The notes under the pieces are model-generated. The model was not told the origin of the DNA and ran no database searches. It saw only the letters and a list, made by a program, of their open reading frames with translations. Shown here piece by piece: positions 22,399-30,725 of a DNA stretch of 64,000 nucleotides. A program made the translations under genes and the position numbers. Source of the stretch: Cyprinodon diabolis. Lineage: Eukaryota; Chordata; Actinopteri; Cyprinodontiformes; Cyprinodontidae. Position 1 is the stretch's first letter. Every line of letters begins with the position of its first letter. The stretch spans positions 20,103,377 through 20,167,376 of the forward strand of contig CM060080.1 in NCBI GenBank assembly GCA_030533445.1. Reading direction: 5' to 3'.

Positions 22399-22750
22399 TC
22401 CTTCCATTAACATCCATGATGTAGGCGGCTGAGTGGATCTCAGAAGGCCTCAGAGAGCAGGAAAAGAGTCAATCTGAAGGTGGGCAGGATGGAGGCTCAG
22501 CTTGGCCTTAAAAACGAATCTAATATGTAGAATCTGGATCAGAAACATGTTTTAGAAAGAGATGTTTGACTTTGTTTGTGGAGCGTTTGGATCATGGGTT
22601 CCTCATCTAAAACATTACAGCTTCTCTAAACATTATGAAGCTCATCCTGCAGGTTTAACCCTCCCTGATAATCTGTGTTATTACAGTGTGTCTGAAGAAG
22701 ATGATTCTGGAAAGATTTTGGACTTTTTAGTCAACAAGAGAATCAGTGTG

Positions 22751-22801
22751 ACACTGGAAGTGAAGCTTACTTTGGAAAAGGGACAAAACTAACAGTTCTG
22801 G
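22751..22801 (+). CDS. TRBJ: J-beta 1
   Basis: First of sixteen J segments, each made of a 12-RSS, a 48-57 bp coding part ending in phase 1, the FGxGTKLTVL motif of beta-sheet strand G, and a splice donor used to reach C-beta exon 1. J1 encodes TGSEAYFGKGTKLTVL with donor gtaagt. Its heptamer is CAGTGTG (22744-22750), off consensus at position 3, with nonamer-like ctttttagt at 22723-22731. It lies 352 bp past the D-beta 23-RSS. Confidence 0.9.
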
Positions 22802-22932
22802 GTAAGTGCGACTTTTAACACTTTCAGTTCAACAGATTAGATTTGAATTTAATGGAAATCTTAGATTTAAGAAATAACATATACTGGGAGTTAAAAAGCT
22901 GTGATGTATTAACCTGAAGTTAAAGCACTGTG

Positions 22933-22984
22933 ACCTACACTGATCCTGCTTACTTTGGTGGAGGAACCAAACTGACAGTTTTAG
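22933..22984 (+). CDS. TRBJ: J-beta 2
   Basis: TYTDPAYFGGGTKLTVL, donor gtaaat. Heptamer CACTGTG at 22926-22932 is perfect; the nonamer 12 bp upstream is poor. The sequence and its downstream flank resemble J4 364 bp on, pointing to block duplication. Confidence 0.9.
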
Positions 22985-23121
22985 GTAAATATTTCACTTT
23001 AATACAGTTTTAATGGATCCTGCTTTGATTAAAATTCGGTCCAGAAGAATTTGTCTCTAAAGGTCTTTGTAAAGATAATTGTGGTAGAAAAACAGTTCAT
23101 GTTCAGTATTGCTGCACTGTG

Positions 23122-23169
23122 ACAATGCTGAAGCTTACTTTGGAAAAGGAACTAAACTCACTGTTTTGG
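23122..23169 (+). CDS. TRBJ: J-beta 3
   Basis: NAEAYFGKGTKLTVL, donor gtaagt. Heptamer CACTGTG 23115-23121, nonamer agttcatgt 23094-23102. Nearly identical to J5, including more than 30 bp upstream of the heptamer. Confidence 0.92.
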
Positions 23170-23296
23170 GTAAGTTGCACTTCTAACATGTTCAGTTGGT
23201 TTAGATTTCATCAAAAGTTTCCCTTGAATCAAACTAGAATGAAAAGTTGTTGAGTTTTAACATTTTAATATATTGAGCTGGGCTGAAAACACTGTG

Positions 23297-23348
23297 AACT
23301 ACGGAGAACCTGCTTACTTTGGCCGGGGAACCAAACTTACAGTTTTAG
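23297..23348 (+). CDS. TRBJ: J-beta 4
   Basis: NYGEPAYFGRGTKLTVL, donor gtaatt. Heptamer CACTGTG 23290-23296; nonamer tatattgag (23269-23277) is weak. Sister of J2. Confidence 0.9.
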
Positions 23349-23490
23349 GTAATTATTTTTGCTTTATTACTGTGTTTTAATATGTTTCATTTAATAAACC
23401 TTAATACTTTAGGATCATTGGGTAAATTATGGGCATTTTATTATAAATCTGACCATTAAAGAGGTTCATGTTCAGTATTGCTGCACTGTG

Positions 23491-23541
23491 ACAATGCAAA
23501 CGAAGCTTACTTTGGAAAAGGAACTAAACTCACTGTTTTAG
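23491..23541 (+). CDS. TRBJ: J-beta 5
   Basis: NANEAYFGKGTKLTVL, donor gtgagt. Heptamer CACTGTG 23484-23490, nonamer ggttcatgt 23463-23471. It differs from J3 mainly by one inserted codon near the 5' end and a few substitutions. Confidence 0.92.
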   Translation, partial: TMQTKLTLEKELNSLF

Positions 23542-23666
23542 GTGAGTACTGATTTAAGTAAATCCTTATTTTAACCCATAATGGTGATTAAATTAGCAGC
23601 ACCTATGCAGGTGTTTCCAGATTAAATTATATTCAATGTTTTTTGATATGAAGCTGAAGCTCTGTG

Positions 23667-23714
23667 GTGACAGAGAAGCTTATTTTGGCCAGGGGACAAA
23701 ACTGACGGTTCTTG
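23667..23714 (+). CDS. TRBJ: J-beta 6
   Basis: DREAYFGQGTKLTVL, donor gtgagt. Heptamer CTCTGTG 23660-23666 (one change from consensus, on the nonamer side), nonamer ttttttgat 23639-23647. Confidence 0.88.
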
Positions 23715-23877
23715 GTGAGTAAAGCCTACATAAAGTTAATCTGAGTATTAAAATTACATTCAGGGGATGATTATTGAACATTAAAGCATTTAGCTGTTTT
23801 TAGCAGTAAAATTACATTAATGAACAAAGTAAAATCTGCCTGTTGGAGTGTTTTATACACTGATCCTCTGCACTGTG

Positions 23878-23931
23878 CCACTGGTGCAAGTGAAGCTTAC
23901 TTCGGAGGAGGAACGAAATTAACAGTTTTAG
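23878..23931 (+). CDS. TRBJ: J-beta 7
   Basis: TGASEAYFGGGTKLTVL, donor gtaaga. Heptamer CACTGTG 23871-23877, nonamer gttttatac 23850-23858. Confidence 0.92.
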
Positions 23932-24078
23932 GTAAGAGTCATAAACTGTCTATTATTTAGACAAGATTTTATAAACCCTCATTAATCTGAACAACTATAG
24001 AAATATATTTAATCAAAGTTGAGCTGCTCTCGAGTTCCTTGCTACCAGAGCTTTTTGTTCTGAACATTAACTGCTGTG

Positions 24079-24126
24079 CCAACTATGAAGCTTATTTCGG
24101 CCAAGGAACAAAACTGACTGTTCTGG
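24079..24126 (+). CDS. TRBJ: J-beta 8
   Basis: NYEAYFGQGTKLTVL, donor gtgagt. Heptamer TGCTGTG 24072-24078 departs from consensus at its first two bases; nonamer ctttttgtt 24051-24059 is good. Flank after the donor resembles that of J6. Confidence 0.88.
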
Positions 24127-24376
24127 GTGAGTAAAGCCTCCAAATCTGATTCCTTTAAAAGCAGTCAAAGCTGCTCTCTATCCTGTAAAGTCTTTAGATT
24201 TATTTCAAACTTCATTTGGGTTTTAAACAGTGAAAAGTTTGTTTTGGTGAAAGCAAAGAACGATGCATGATTTAAACAAACAAAAAAAAAACTGAACATG
24301 AACTAAAAACTAGAAATTAATACAATGAGTAAAGAAGATCTTGGGGTTATTTTGAGGACTGATCTGGTGCACTGTG

Positions 24377-24433
24377 GCTTTGGTACTGGCTCTGAAGCTC
24401 ATTTCGGAGCAGGAACAAAGCTGACCGTCTTAG
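24377..24433 (+). CDS. TRBJ: J-beta 9
   Basis: Longest J: FGTGSEAHFGAGTKLTVL, donor gtaaga. His replaces the usual Tyr before FGxG. Heptamer CACTGTG 24370-24376; nonamer weak (attttgagg 24349-24357). Confidence 0.9.
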
Positions 24434-24690
24434 GTAAGAAACATGTTCAAAAACAACATAAAAAACAAACTCAGCTCCTAGTTTACCTGATAAACTCAAA
24501 CTATGTCAGAAAGTTGCTTGTTTAACTGGATAAAGGGGTCATTTTTGTCTGTATAGAGGACTAACATCCTGCTTTATGAGCTTTTCAGTTTTGCATGGTA
24601 TAAAATAACTTTATTTACCTTAAAATAAACAGAAGAGCAAAGGGAAATCAGCCTGTTGAGCTGTTTCTAGCACTGATTCAGCTCACTGTG

Positions 24691-24741
24691 CGACCACGTC
24701 TGAAGCTATCTTTGGTGGAGGGACTAAACTGACTGTTTTAG
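24691..24741 (+). CDS. TRBJ: J-beta 10
   Basis: TTSEAIFGGGTKLTVL, donor gtaaga. Ile replaces Tyr before FGxG. Heptamer CACTGTG 24684-24690, nonamer gtttctagc 24663-24671. Confidence 0.9.
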
Positions 24742-25027
24742 GTAAGAAACTGTTTCCACGTCTAAATAACTGCATAGTATGACATGCTTTACAGCTCGAC
24801 CAGTGTTATAAATGCTAATAGAACTTTAAAGCTGTTAAAATGCTCAGACCTAGTGTAATAATATTAATGCTAAGTGAAGCTAAACAGATTTGTGGAAACA
24901 AATCATTGAGTTATTTGTGTGTAATAAGTTGAGAGACGTCCTGAAAAGATCTTAAAAATCAGAAAGAAAGTCGGAATCTTTCTTAGAGCTGTAGGGAGAG
25001 TTTGTGTTGCAGCCTGGAGTCTTTGTG

Positions 25028-25080
25028 CTCCTTGAGCAGCGAAGCTTATTTTGGAGCTGGAACTAAACTCACTGTTTTGG
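25028..25080 (+). CDS. TRBJ: J-beta 11
   Basis: SLSSEAYFGAGTKLTVL, donor gtaaga. Heptamer read as CTTTGTG 25021-25027, two bases off consensus, with nonamer gtttgtgtt 25000-25008. Its 5' coding edge is the least certain of the cluster because of that heptamer. Confidence 0.82.
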
Positions 25081-25293
25081 GTAAGAAAAAACTGAAATAT
25101 AACCAACATCAAACTGTTTCATTATTTTGTCCAGGCTTCGTTTAAAACACAGACACCTAATGCATGAATTCAGCTTATCCTGAAAGCACTTTCCATGTAA
25201 TCCAGTCGGATATGGGCAGCCACTAAATGTTTGGCTCAAAGCCCAGACTATTAGTCTGTCAGCCAGTTTTTATCAGCTCTCTGAAACACTGTG

Positions 25294-25345
25294 ACTACCA
25301 ATTCTGAAGCTTACTTTGGAGCTGGAACTAAACTCACCGTTTTAG
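25294..25345 (+). CDS. TRBJ: J-beta 12
   Basis: TTNSEAYFGAGTKLTVL, donor gtaaga. Heptamer CACTGTG 25287-25293, nonamer agtttttat ending 13 bp upstream (25265-25273). Coding part closely resembles J11. Confidence 0.92.
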
Positions 25346-25594
25346 GTAAGACCAAATAGATTGCAGTGGGAGAATCTTTCAGTAATGGATTGTGTATGCA
25401 GTGCTTTTATTTTCCTAAAATTACCAGTAATCCATTAATTCAGGTTCGTGTTTACATAAATTAATCTCTTCTGTACTGTTTTGATGCCACTCTGGGCTGG
25501 TTTGCACAGAAAGGTCAGTTGTTGGAAACAGAAGAAAAAAGAAAGTCTTTAGTTTTTACAGCTGCAGTTTTTTCTGTAGCCATGTCTCACTGTG

Positions 25595-25646
25595 AACAAC
25601 TTAAACCCTGCTTATTTTGGCCGAGGCACAAAACTCACTGTTCTAG
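25595..25646 (+). CDS. TRBJ: J-beta 13
   Basis: NNLNPAYFGRGTKLTVL, donor gtaaga. Heptamer CACTGTG 25588-25594, nonamer gttttttct 25567-25575. First of the NPAY/DPAY/EPAY group shared with J14 and J15. Confidence 0.92.
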
Positions 25647-26099
25647 GTAAGAAACAAAGAAAACTCACTTTTTTATACTATATAATATATTATATTAATC
25701 TTGAGGAGTGACTGGAAAGAAAAGAAATACACTGATGAGAGCTTTTAATGGTATAAGGTCTATGAGGTGATGAGCTTAATAGGATTTTTTAAATTAAAAC
25801 TTCTAAAACACGCCAGAAAATCCTTTTCGGTATAGTTGTCTTGATGCAAACGATTCAGTTTTTCAGAAAAATAATACGGCAATGTAGTTGTTGCTTTGCA
25901 CTGCTGAAAGCTTTAGCAGCTTTACCTGCAGCTGTTTCTTTTAGGGTTTTTTTATTTAGGATCTAAGCAAACATTAAATATGAGTTTTTGTTAGGCTGCT
26001 CCATGTGGTTCGGTTTAGTTAAAATAAGAGAAAAAGGCAGCATTTAGCTCTCAGTGCTGAAAGCTTCCGCAGCTTTTCCTGCAGCTGTTTCTCAGTGTG

Positions 26100-26151
26100 A
26101 ACAACTATGATCCTGCTTACTTTGGTCGAGGCACAAAACTCACGGTTTTAG
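26100..26151 (+). CDS. TRBJ: J-beta 14
   Basis: NNYDPAYFGRGTKLTVL, donor gtaaga. Heptamer CAGTGTG 26093-26099, nonamer gcttttcct 26072-26080. Shares more than 100 bp of upstream flank with J15, 372 bp downstream. Confidence 0.9.
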
Positions 26152-26471
26152 GTAAGAAAACAGACTCTTAAAACTCTTTAATTTCCGTTTGAGGAAGGGT
26201 TCTAGAAGGAAAAAAATGTTGTAGCCATAAGTAAAACTTGCAATGTTTTGTGTGGATCAAAGTATTTGATTACTGTCAGTAATTTCTTTATTTATATCTT
26301 CTCAAAGAGGCCGAAAACTTATCTTTAGGATCATGAAAAATGTTTTATATTACTGCTTTAGTTTGGCTGCTCCTTGTGGTTCAACTTTAGTTAAAATGAG
26401 AAGAAAAGGCAGAATTTAGCGATCAGCACTGAAAGCTTAAGCAGCTTTTCCTGCAGCTGTTTCTCAGTGTG

Positions 26472-26523
26472 ACCAACTACGAACCTGCTTATTTTGGCAA
26501 AGGCACCAAACTCACAGTTTTAG
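26472..26523 (+). CDS. TRBJ: J-beta 15
   Basis: TNYEPAYFGKGTKLTVL, donor gtaaga. Heptamer CAGTGTG 26465-26471 and nonamer gcttttcct 26444-26452 are the same as those of J14, including the unusual G at heptamer position 3. Confidence 0.9.
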
Positions 26524-26797
26524 GTAAGAAAACAAGAAATTCACCTACATATTATTTGCAAAACTGTCTTCATTCAAAAACAAATTCAAAGTTTACAGTT
26601 TTGTTCTGTTACTACAACTAAATTGATCTAGGGACGGATCTGGTGAACTATAACTAAAGGATGCTAATTCAGTAACATTTGTTTTGTTGGTCCTTCAAAG
26701 TACAAACTTAGAGGATTTGTGTCGTTAAAGCAAAGTTATGGAGAACCTCAGACCTCCTAGATCTAAATCAGTTTTATAACAGCAGCTGAGCTCTGTG

Positions 26798-26850
26798 CTC
26801 CGGCTCATATCCTGCTGAATTTGGAGCTGGAACCAAACTAACAGTTCTTG
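26798..26850 (+). CDS. TRBJ: J-beta 16 (C-proximal)
   Basis: SGSYPAEFGAGTKLTVL, donor gtgaga. Glu replaces Tyr before FGxG. Heptamer CTCTGTG 26791-26797; nonamer agttttata 26770-26778 weak. Last J, 1.44 kb before C-beta exon 1. Confidence 0.87.
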
Positions 26851-28289
26851 GTGAGACTATCTAAGAAAAAAATTTAAAATTGCTATAATTAGTGTGTTGG
26901 TATGTAAATATGTGGCTGTTTTCCTGTCATAATTCCGGGATTTGTCTGTTTAAGTATGAAAAAGTAGTTTATATTTGTGCTTATTTTTTCCTCTTCTCTT
27001 TTTAGTTCTACACTTCTAAATATTAATGTTTCATAACTTTGTTGCTTGTATGCCTTTATAGATCTAAAACTGGCAAAAGTGAAATTTAGACAATAAATTC
27101 AAACTTTAAAAAGATGAGTTGATTAAACAAAATGGAACAAGGTAGAGTAAACAACAGATCAAATGTTTGGCAGCTGCTTCTTCCTCTCAGTCTTACTCCA
27201 AGCGTGTAAAAACCTATTTAAGTTTAATAATACTTATGTTTTCACTGCTTTTATTGATATGCATGGTTTTTCAGAAATTTATAGATGTTATAATTTCTTT
27301 CAAGTCATTTCTGAGTAAAAGTGAACAGCAAGAAAAGTTCCGCTTTGTTTTAGAAATGAAAATATTCAAAAGGGTCTCAGCTATAAAAGGAATTGGTAAA
27401 TACTGTATTTATTACTGTTATTAAAGTGAGAGGAGAATACTTTGGAAGAAAGGAAATTAAATTAGGATAAAAGCAAATAATTAATTTGTTATTTAAGAAT
27501 TAAGATGTTCTATATATAATATCATGTTCAGATTGTTGCAAAGTATACCAAGAAACTTGTCCTTTTTGGTATAAACATTTGGTTCTTTACTTTGCAAACC
27601 ATTTGCTCATAATGCAATGATATAATATTGAGAACCTATTAGGGCAGAGATGACAGCTCAGAGATATTAGTTCTATTTTATGACATCTATGCCAAACTCC
27701 ACCACTTCCTGAACTTCCACCATCTCCTTCCTGTCTTTCATTATAGGACAGACTTATTTATACAGTTGTGCCTGGTCATGGCTACTGAGTTCAGACACAC
27801 CTGATTTAGTTAGTTTGTCCAGTAATGAAAGAAAGTAAACAAAGGAGCTGGCTGAAGTTCAGGAGGTAGTGGAGATGGCATAAAGCCCATTGGAACGCAA
27901 GAACCTGATGGTCTGTTGTTAGTACAGATGTTGTTGCATGTCTATTAACATTTATAGATAATAAAACCATAGATTTGAGGAAAAAACTTCCTTACATCAG
28001 GTCAAAGTTCACACATCAAAATATTATAATCAGGTCTTTCAGATAAAGACATTGATATCACACCCCCTAAAGTGAAGATTTAAACTAATCCTAAGCCTTT
28101 TGTGAAAGAGATAACAGCTCAAAGACTGCGGTTCCATTTTATTGGAACCTCTTTATTGAGCTGATAGTCTATTATTAGTTCAGGTGTTGTACAGATGTTG
28201 TTAGATGTCGATTAAACTTTTTATAACACCTTAATATCATAACTTGGGCGATTGCAGCTCTAATTTATTGATTTTGTTTCTTCTTTCAG
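26851..28289 (+). other. J-C beta intron
   Basis: Intron spliced from J donors to the C-beta acceptor 'ttctttcag'. No further J or RSS recognised. It holds a small inverted-repeat element (27,690-27,880) set inside one of two copies of a diverged direct repeat (about 27,650-27,960 and 28,105-28,220). Confidence 0.7.
27690..27880. mobile_element. TA-flanked MITE in the J-C intron
   Basis: A 191-bp element with imperfect inverted ends of nearly 60 bp: tgccaaactccaccacttcc on the left pairs with ggaggtagtggagatggca on the right, and the pairing continues through ctgaacttc/gaagttcag to ctttcatta/taatgaaag. It is flanked by TA on both sides (27688-27689, 27881-27882), as for Tc1/mariner-type elements. 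No coding capacity. Confidence 0.65.
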
Positions 28290-29087
28290 AGCACGACGTA
28301 GCATATCCTACAGTGAAAATTTTCAACCCTTCAGGAGATGAATGCAGAGACTATGACAGGAAGAAGAAGAGGACCCTGCTCTGCGTTGCCTCTGATTTCT
28401 ACCCAGATCATGTCAGCGTGTCCTGGAAGCTTAATGGAAGGGAAATCACTAACGGTGTGGCAACTGACCCTGCAGCCAAGAAGGGGGAAACATATTACAA
28501 AATCTCCAGCAGGCTGAAGATCCCTCTGGAGGAATGGGTTGATCCAAATAATGAATATACCTGCATCGTCACCTTCTATAATGGCACTCATCACCTTCCT
28601 TACAGTCATACCATTACAGGTTTGTGCCTTTAACACATAATTATCCTAGATCTATTATTTCAGGTCATGATTCTTGTTTTCTAATCATGTCGACTCTCAA
28701 TTCTTCCAGTTCGTCCTAATGAGACAGCCCTCACTCGAGGTAAACTGCAACATTTCTCTCTTCCTGACTCTAAAAGCAATTAAAATGTTGCCTTCAGCAC
28801 CTTGATGGGGCTGAATTAACTGATCTGTTTGTTTAACCAAACCTTCTGACTCCCTGCAGGGTATTACATGAGGGTCACCCAGAACGCCAAAGTCTCCTAC
28901 ACCATCCTGATCGTGAAGAGCTGCGTCTATGGAGCCTTCGTCTGCTTCCTGGTGTGGAAGCTTCAGGTCTGTGCAAAACATCCCTGTTGGTTCTGATTAA
29001 CTGTCCTGTGAGTAATAAAGAGCTTCTGACACTGAGGGACAATATTCTTCTGTTTTTCAGGGAAAACGTGGAAAGCAGAGAAAGTGA
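28290..29087 (+). CDS. TRBC: T-cell receptor beta constant region (4 exons)
   Basis: Coding exons 28290-28619, 28710-28739, 28860-28966 and 29061-29087; all phases agree and the stop is TGA at 29085-29087. Exon 1 is a C1-set Ig domain starting EHDVAYPTVKIFNPS, with paired Cys at about residues 32 (LLCVASDFYP) and 92 (YTCIVTF) and Trp 46. An extra Cys sits at residue 19. Exon 2 is a tiny connecting peptide (VRPNETALTR). Exon 3 holds the transmembrane helix, ILIVKSCVYGAFVCFLVW, whose buried Lys pairs with CD3 acidic residues in known receptors. Exon 4 gives the basic tail GKRGKQRK. No Cys occurs in the connecting peptide. Forms the TCR with the alpha chain at the T-cell surface. Confidence 0.96.
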
Positions 29088-29125
29088 GAGCTCAGCTAAA
29101 GCTTTAACTCTTCCTCCCTGTACAT

Positions 29126-29244
29126 AATAAACCTCATCTGATGTAAACCGAACAAATGAGTGATATACAAAAAAAAAACATTTTTTATTATTTCAGATAC
29201 TTTCTAAGTAAATGCTTGTTTCTATCTATGTGCTCTTTAATAAA
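29126..29244 (+). terminator. C-beta polyadenylation signals
   Basis: Two AATAAA hexamers, at 29126-29131 and 29239-29244, lie 39 and 152 bp past the stop. The second is followed by a T/G-rich stretch, so it may be the main site. Confidence 0.7.
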
Positions 29245-29249
29245 GTTGT

Positions 29250-29600
29250 TTTAAATAGTGTTGGATTTCTTTGTTTTCTCTTTTTATCTGCAGCTTGTTT
29301 GGACAATTATTTTAAAATAAATTATTTAGGTGTTAAAATTGATGTTTTAAAATTGAAAAACAAACTTAGATGAGTGAGAATCAGACATTTCTCGGAAACA
29401 TCATAGAATCTGACTAAAATGAAAATCTCATGTTGACAACAGTAAGTAAAACAATTTAACTAAAGTGTCATTTATTCCACAGATAATGTTAGATATTTAT
29501 AGCTGACTTCTGAGAAACAGATCATTTTCTCTGCCCATGTACTCAGATCAAGGTTCTCTGTTTTGCAAAACAATAACTTTTTTTCCGTTAGTTCAGACAT
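29250..29600. other. AT-rich spacer
   Basis: Nothing recognised between the C-beta 3' end and the GC-richer block that follows. Confidence 0.4.
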
Positions 29601-29604
29601 TTTA

Positions 29605-29965
29605 GTAGGAGTGTGAGAGTGAGTCTGCCACATGAGAACAGGAAGTCAGCATTGTCATGTGTGCACAAAAGAAGGTCAGAGATGCTGGGGGAGGAAGATG
29701 CAGCCAGAGCTGAAAAACTGCAGAGGAGCAAAGTGCGACAGCGAGGAGCAGGATGTGGTCACAGAGCAGCCTGCAGCTCAGTCTCCATGCAGAGAAACGA
29801 CGGAGGTGCAACCCTCAACTTTTACCGCAGCATCCGGCTCAATGAGTGCACCTGCATCCGTCCAAACAAAAAAAACACCCCCACACACATTCACACTGTT
29901 CATCTCCCAGCAACCAGCTGGCAAAGGCTCAATTTCTGTGTCAACTGAAGCTAAAAATGTTTCTG
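29605..29965 (+). promoter_or_regulatory. Candidate TRB enhancer
   Basis: A GC-richer island in AT-rich DNA, about 0.5 kb past C-beta. It contains an E-box CACATG (29629-29634), an ETS site CAGGAAGT (29639-29646), a fused ETS-RUNX string CAGGATGTGGT (29749-29759), and on the other strand CCGGATGCTGCGGT (29824-29837 region), again ETS next to RUNX. Mammalian TCR enhancers use paired ETS/RUNX sites and E-beta lies 3' of C-beta. Open frames crossing this block lack domains and overlap on both strands, so coding is unlikely. Inference. Confidence 0.5.
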
Positions 29966-30149
29966 TAAACGTTGAATTATAAACAGCAGCTGTTTGTTGT
30001 GATCGGAACCATTTTTGGGGGGAGGTGTAAAAAGTTCCAGAAGCACATGTATTTTTAAAAGAAACTGAGAAATTTGAATGTTGACAACATTTTCATGTTA
30101 TATTGAATCTATGCTTTGTTTTGCTTTGAGTATCATAACTTGTAGGACT

Positions 30150-30725
30150 CAACACCGACGCCCTCTATAAGAAGGGCACTCTGGACTCGGTGGAGGAAGT
30201 GGCTGAAAGGAGGGTGCTGTCCAAGCTTACAGTACATACATCATGAACAACACCTTGATCTCCCTGCAGCAGACTGTAGAGGAGCTGAGCAGCTTCTTTA
30301 AAGAGTTATACAACCTGTTTGTAAAAAGGAGCTCTACCACAGGTCCTTCATCCCTGCTCCCTTCTGACTTTACAATTCAGCACTATAACTGCAAAGGTTG
30401 TGCAATACCTATTGTGCAATCACTATTTAACACCCTATGCAATAACCTGTTTTATATTTCATACCCAGTGCAATAACTATATATATATATATATATATAC
30501 TTGTTTATATAAATACCCATTTGATACCATGGGCAGTAACCCTGTATAATAATCCTGCTAAATTAGAGACTTCAGCTGTATATATATATATGGACACATT
30601 GTATATACTATATATACCCCATGCACCTTTCCCTCCCTTCGGCACCTTTTTTTTCTTTTTGGCTATTGAGTCAATATAACAAATACATTTCTCTCCTGTG
30701 AAATCAAGTCTATCAATCAATTAAT
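30150..30725 (+). mobile_element. Non-LTR retrotransposon 3' end (CR1/Rex1-like), copy B
   Basis: Second copy of the element seen at 16,165-16,605. It starts further upstream (gacgccctctataagaaggg, 'actcggtggaggaagtggc') and ends in 'caagtctatcaatcaattaa'. A (TA)n tract (30,479-30,499) has grown inside the 3' UTR at the position of the tata-rich part of copy A. Coding remnant is out of frame. Confidence 0.6.

Noticed and set aside
22088..22432. Open frames of 80-114 codons overlapping D-beta
   Set aside because: They span the D segment and its RSSs on both strands; explained by GC-rich non-coding DNA.
24325..24525. 66-codon frame containing FGAGTKLTVLG
   Set aside because: This is J9 read through its RSS and splice donor, not a separate gene.
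29602..29982. Open frames of 69-116 codons on both strands
   Set aside because: Overlapping frames without domains in a GC-richer block better explained as regulatory DNA.
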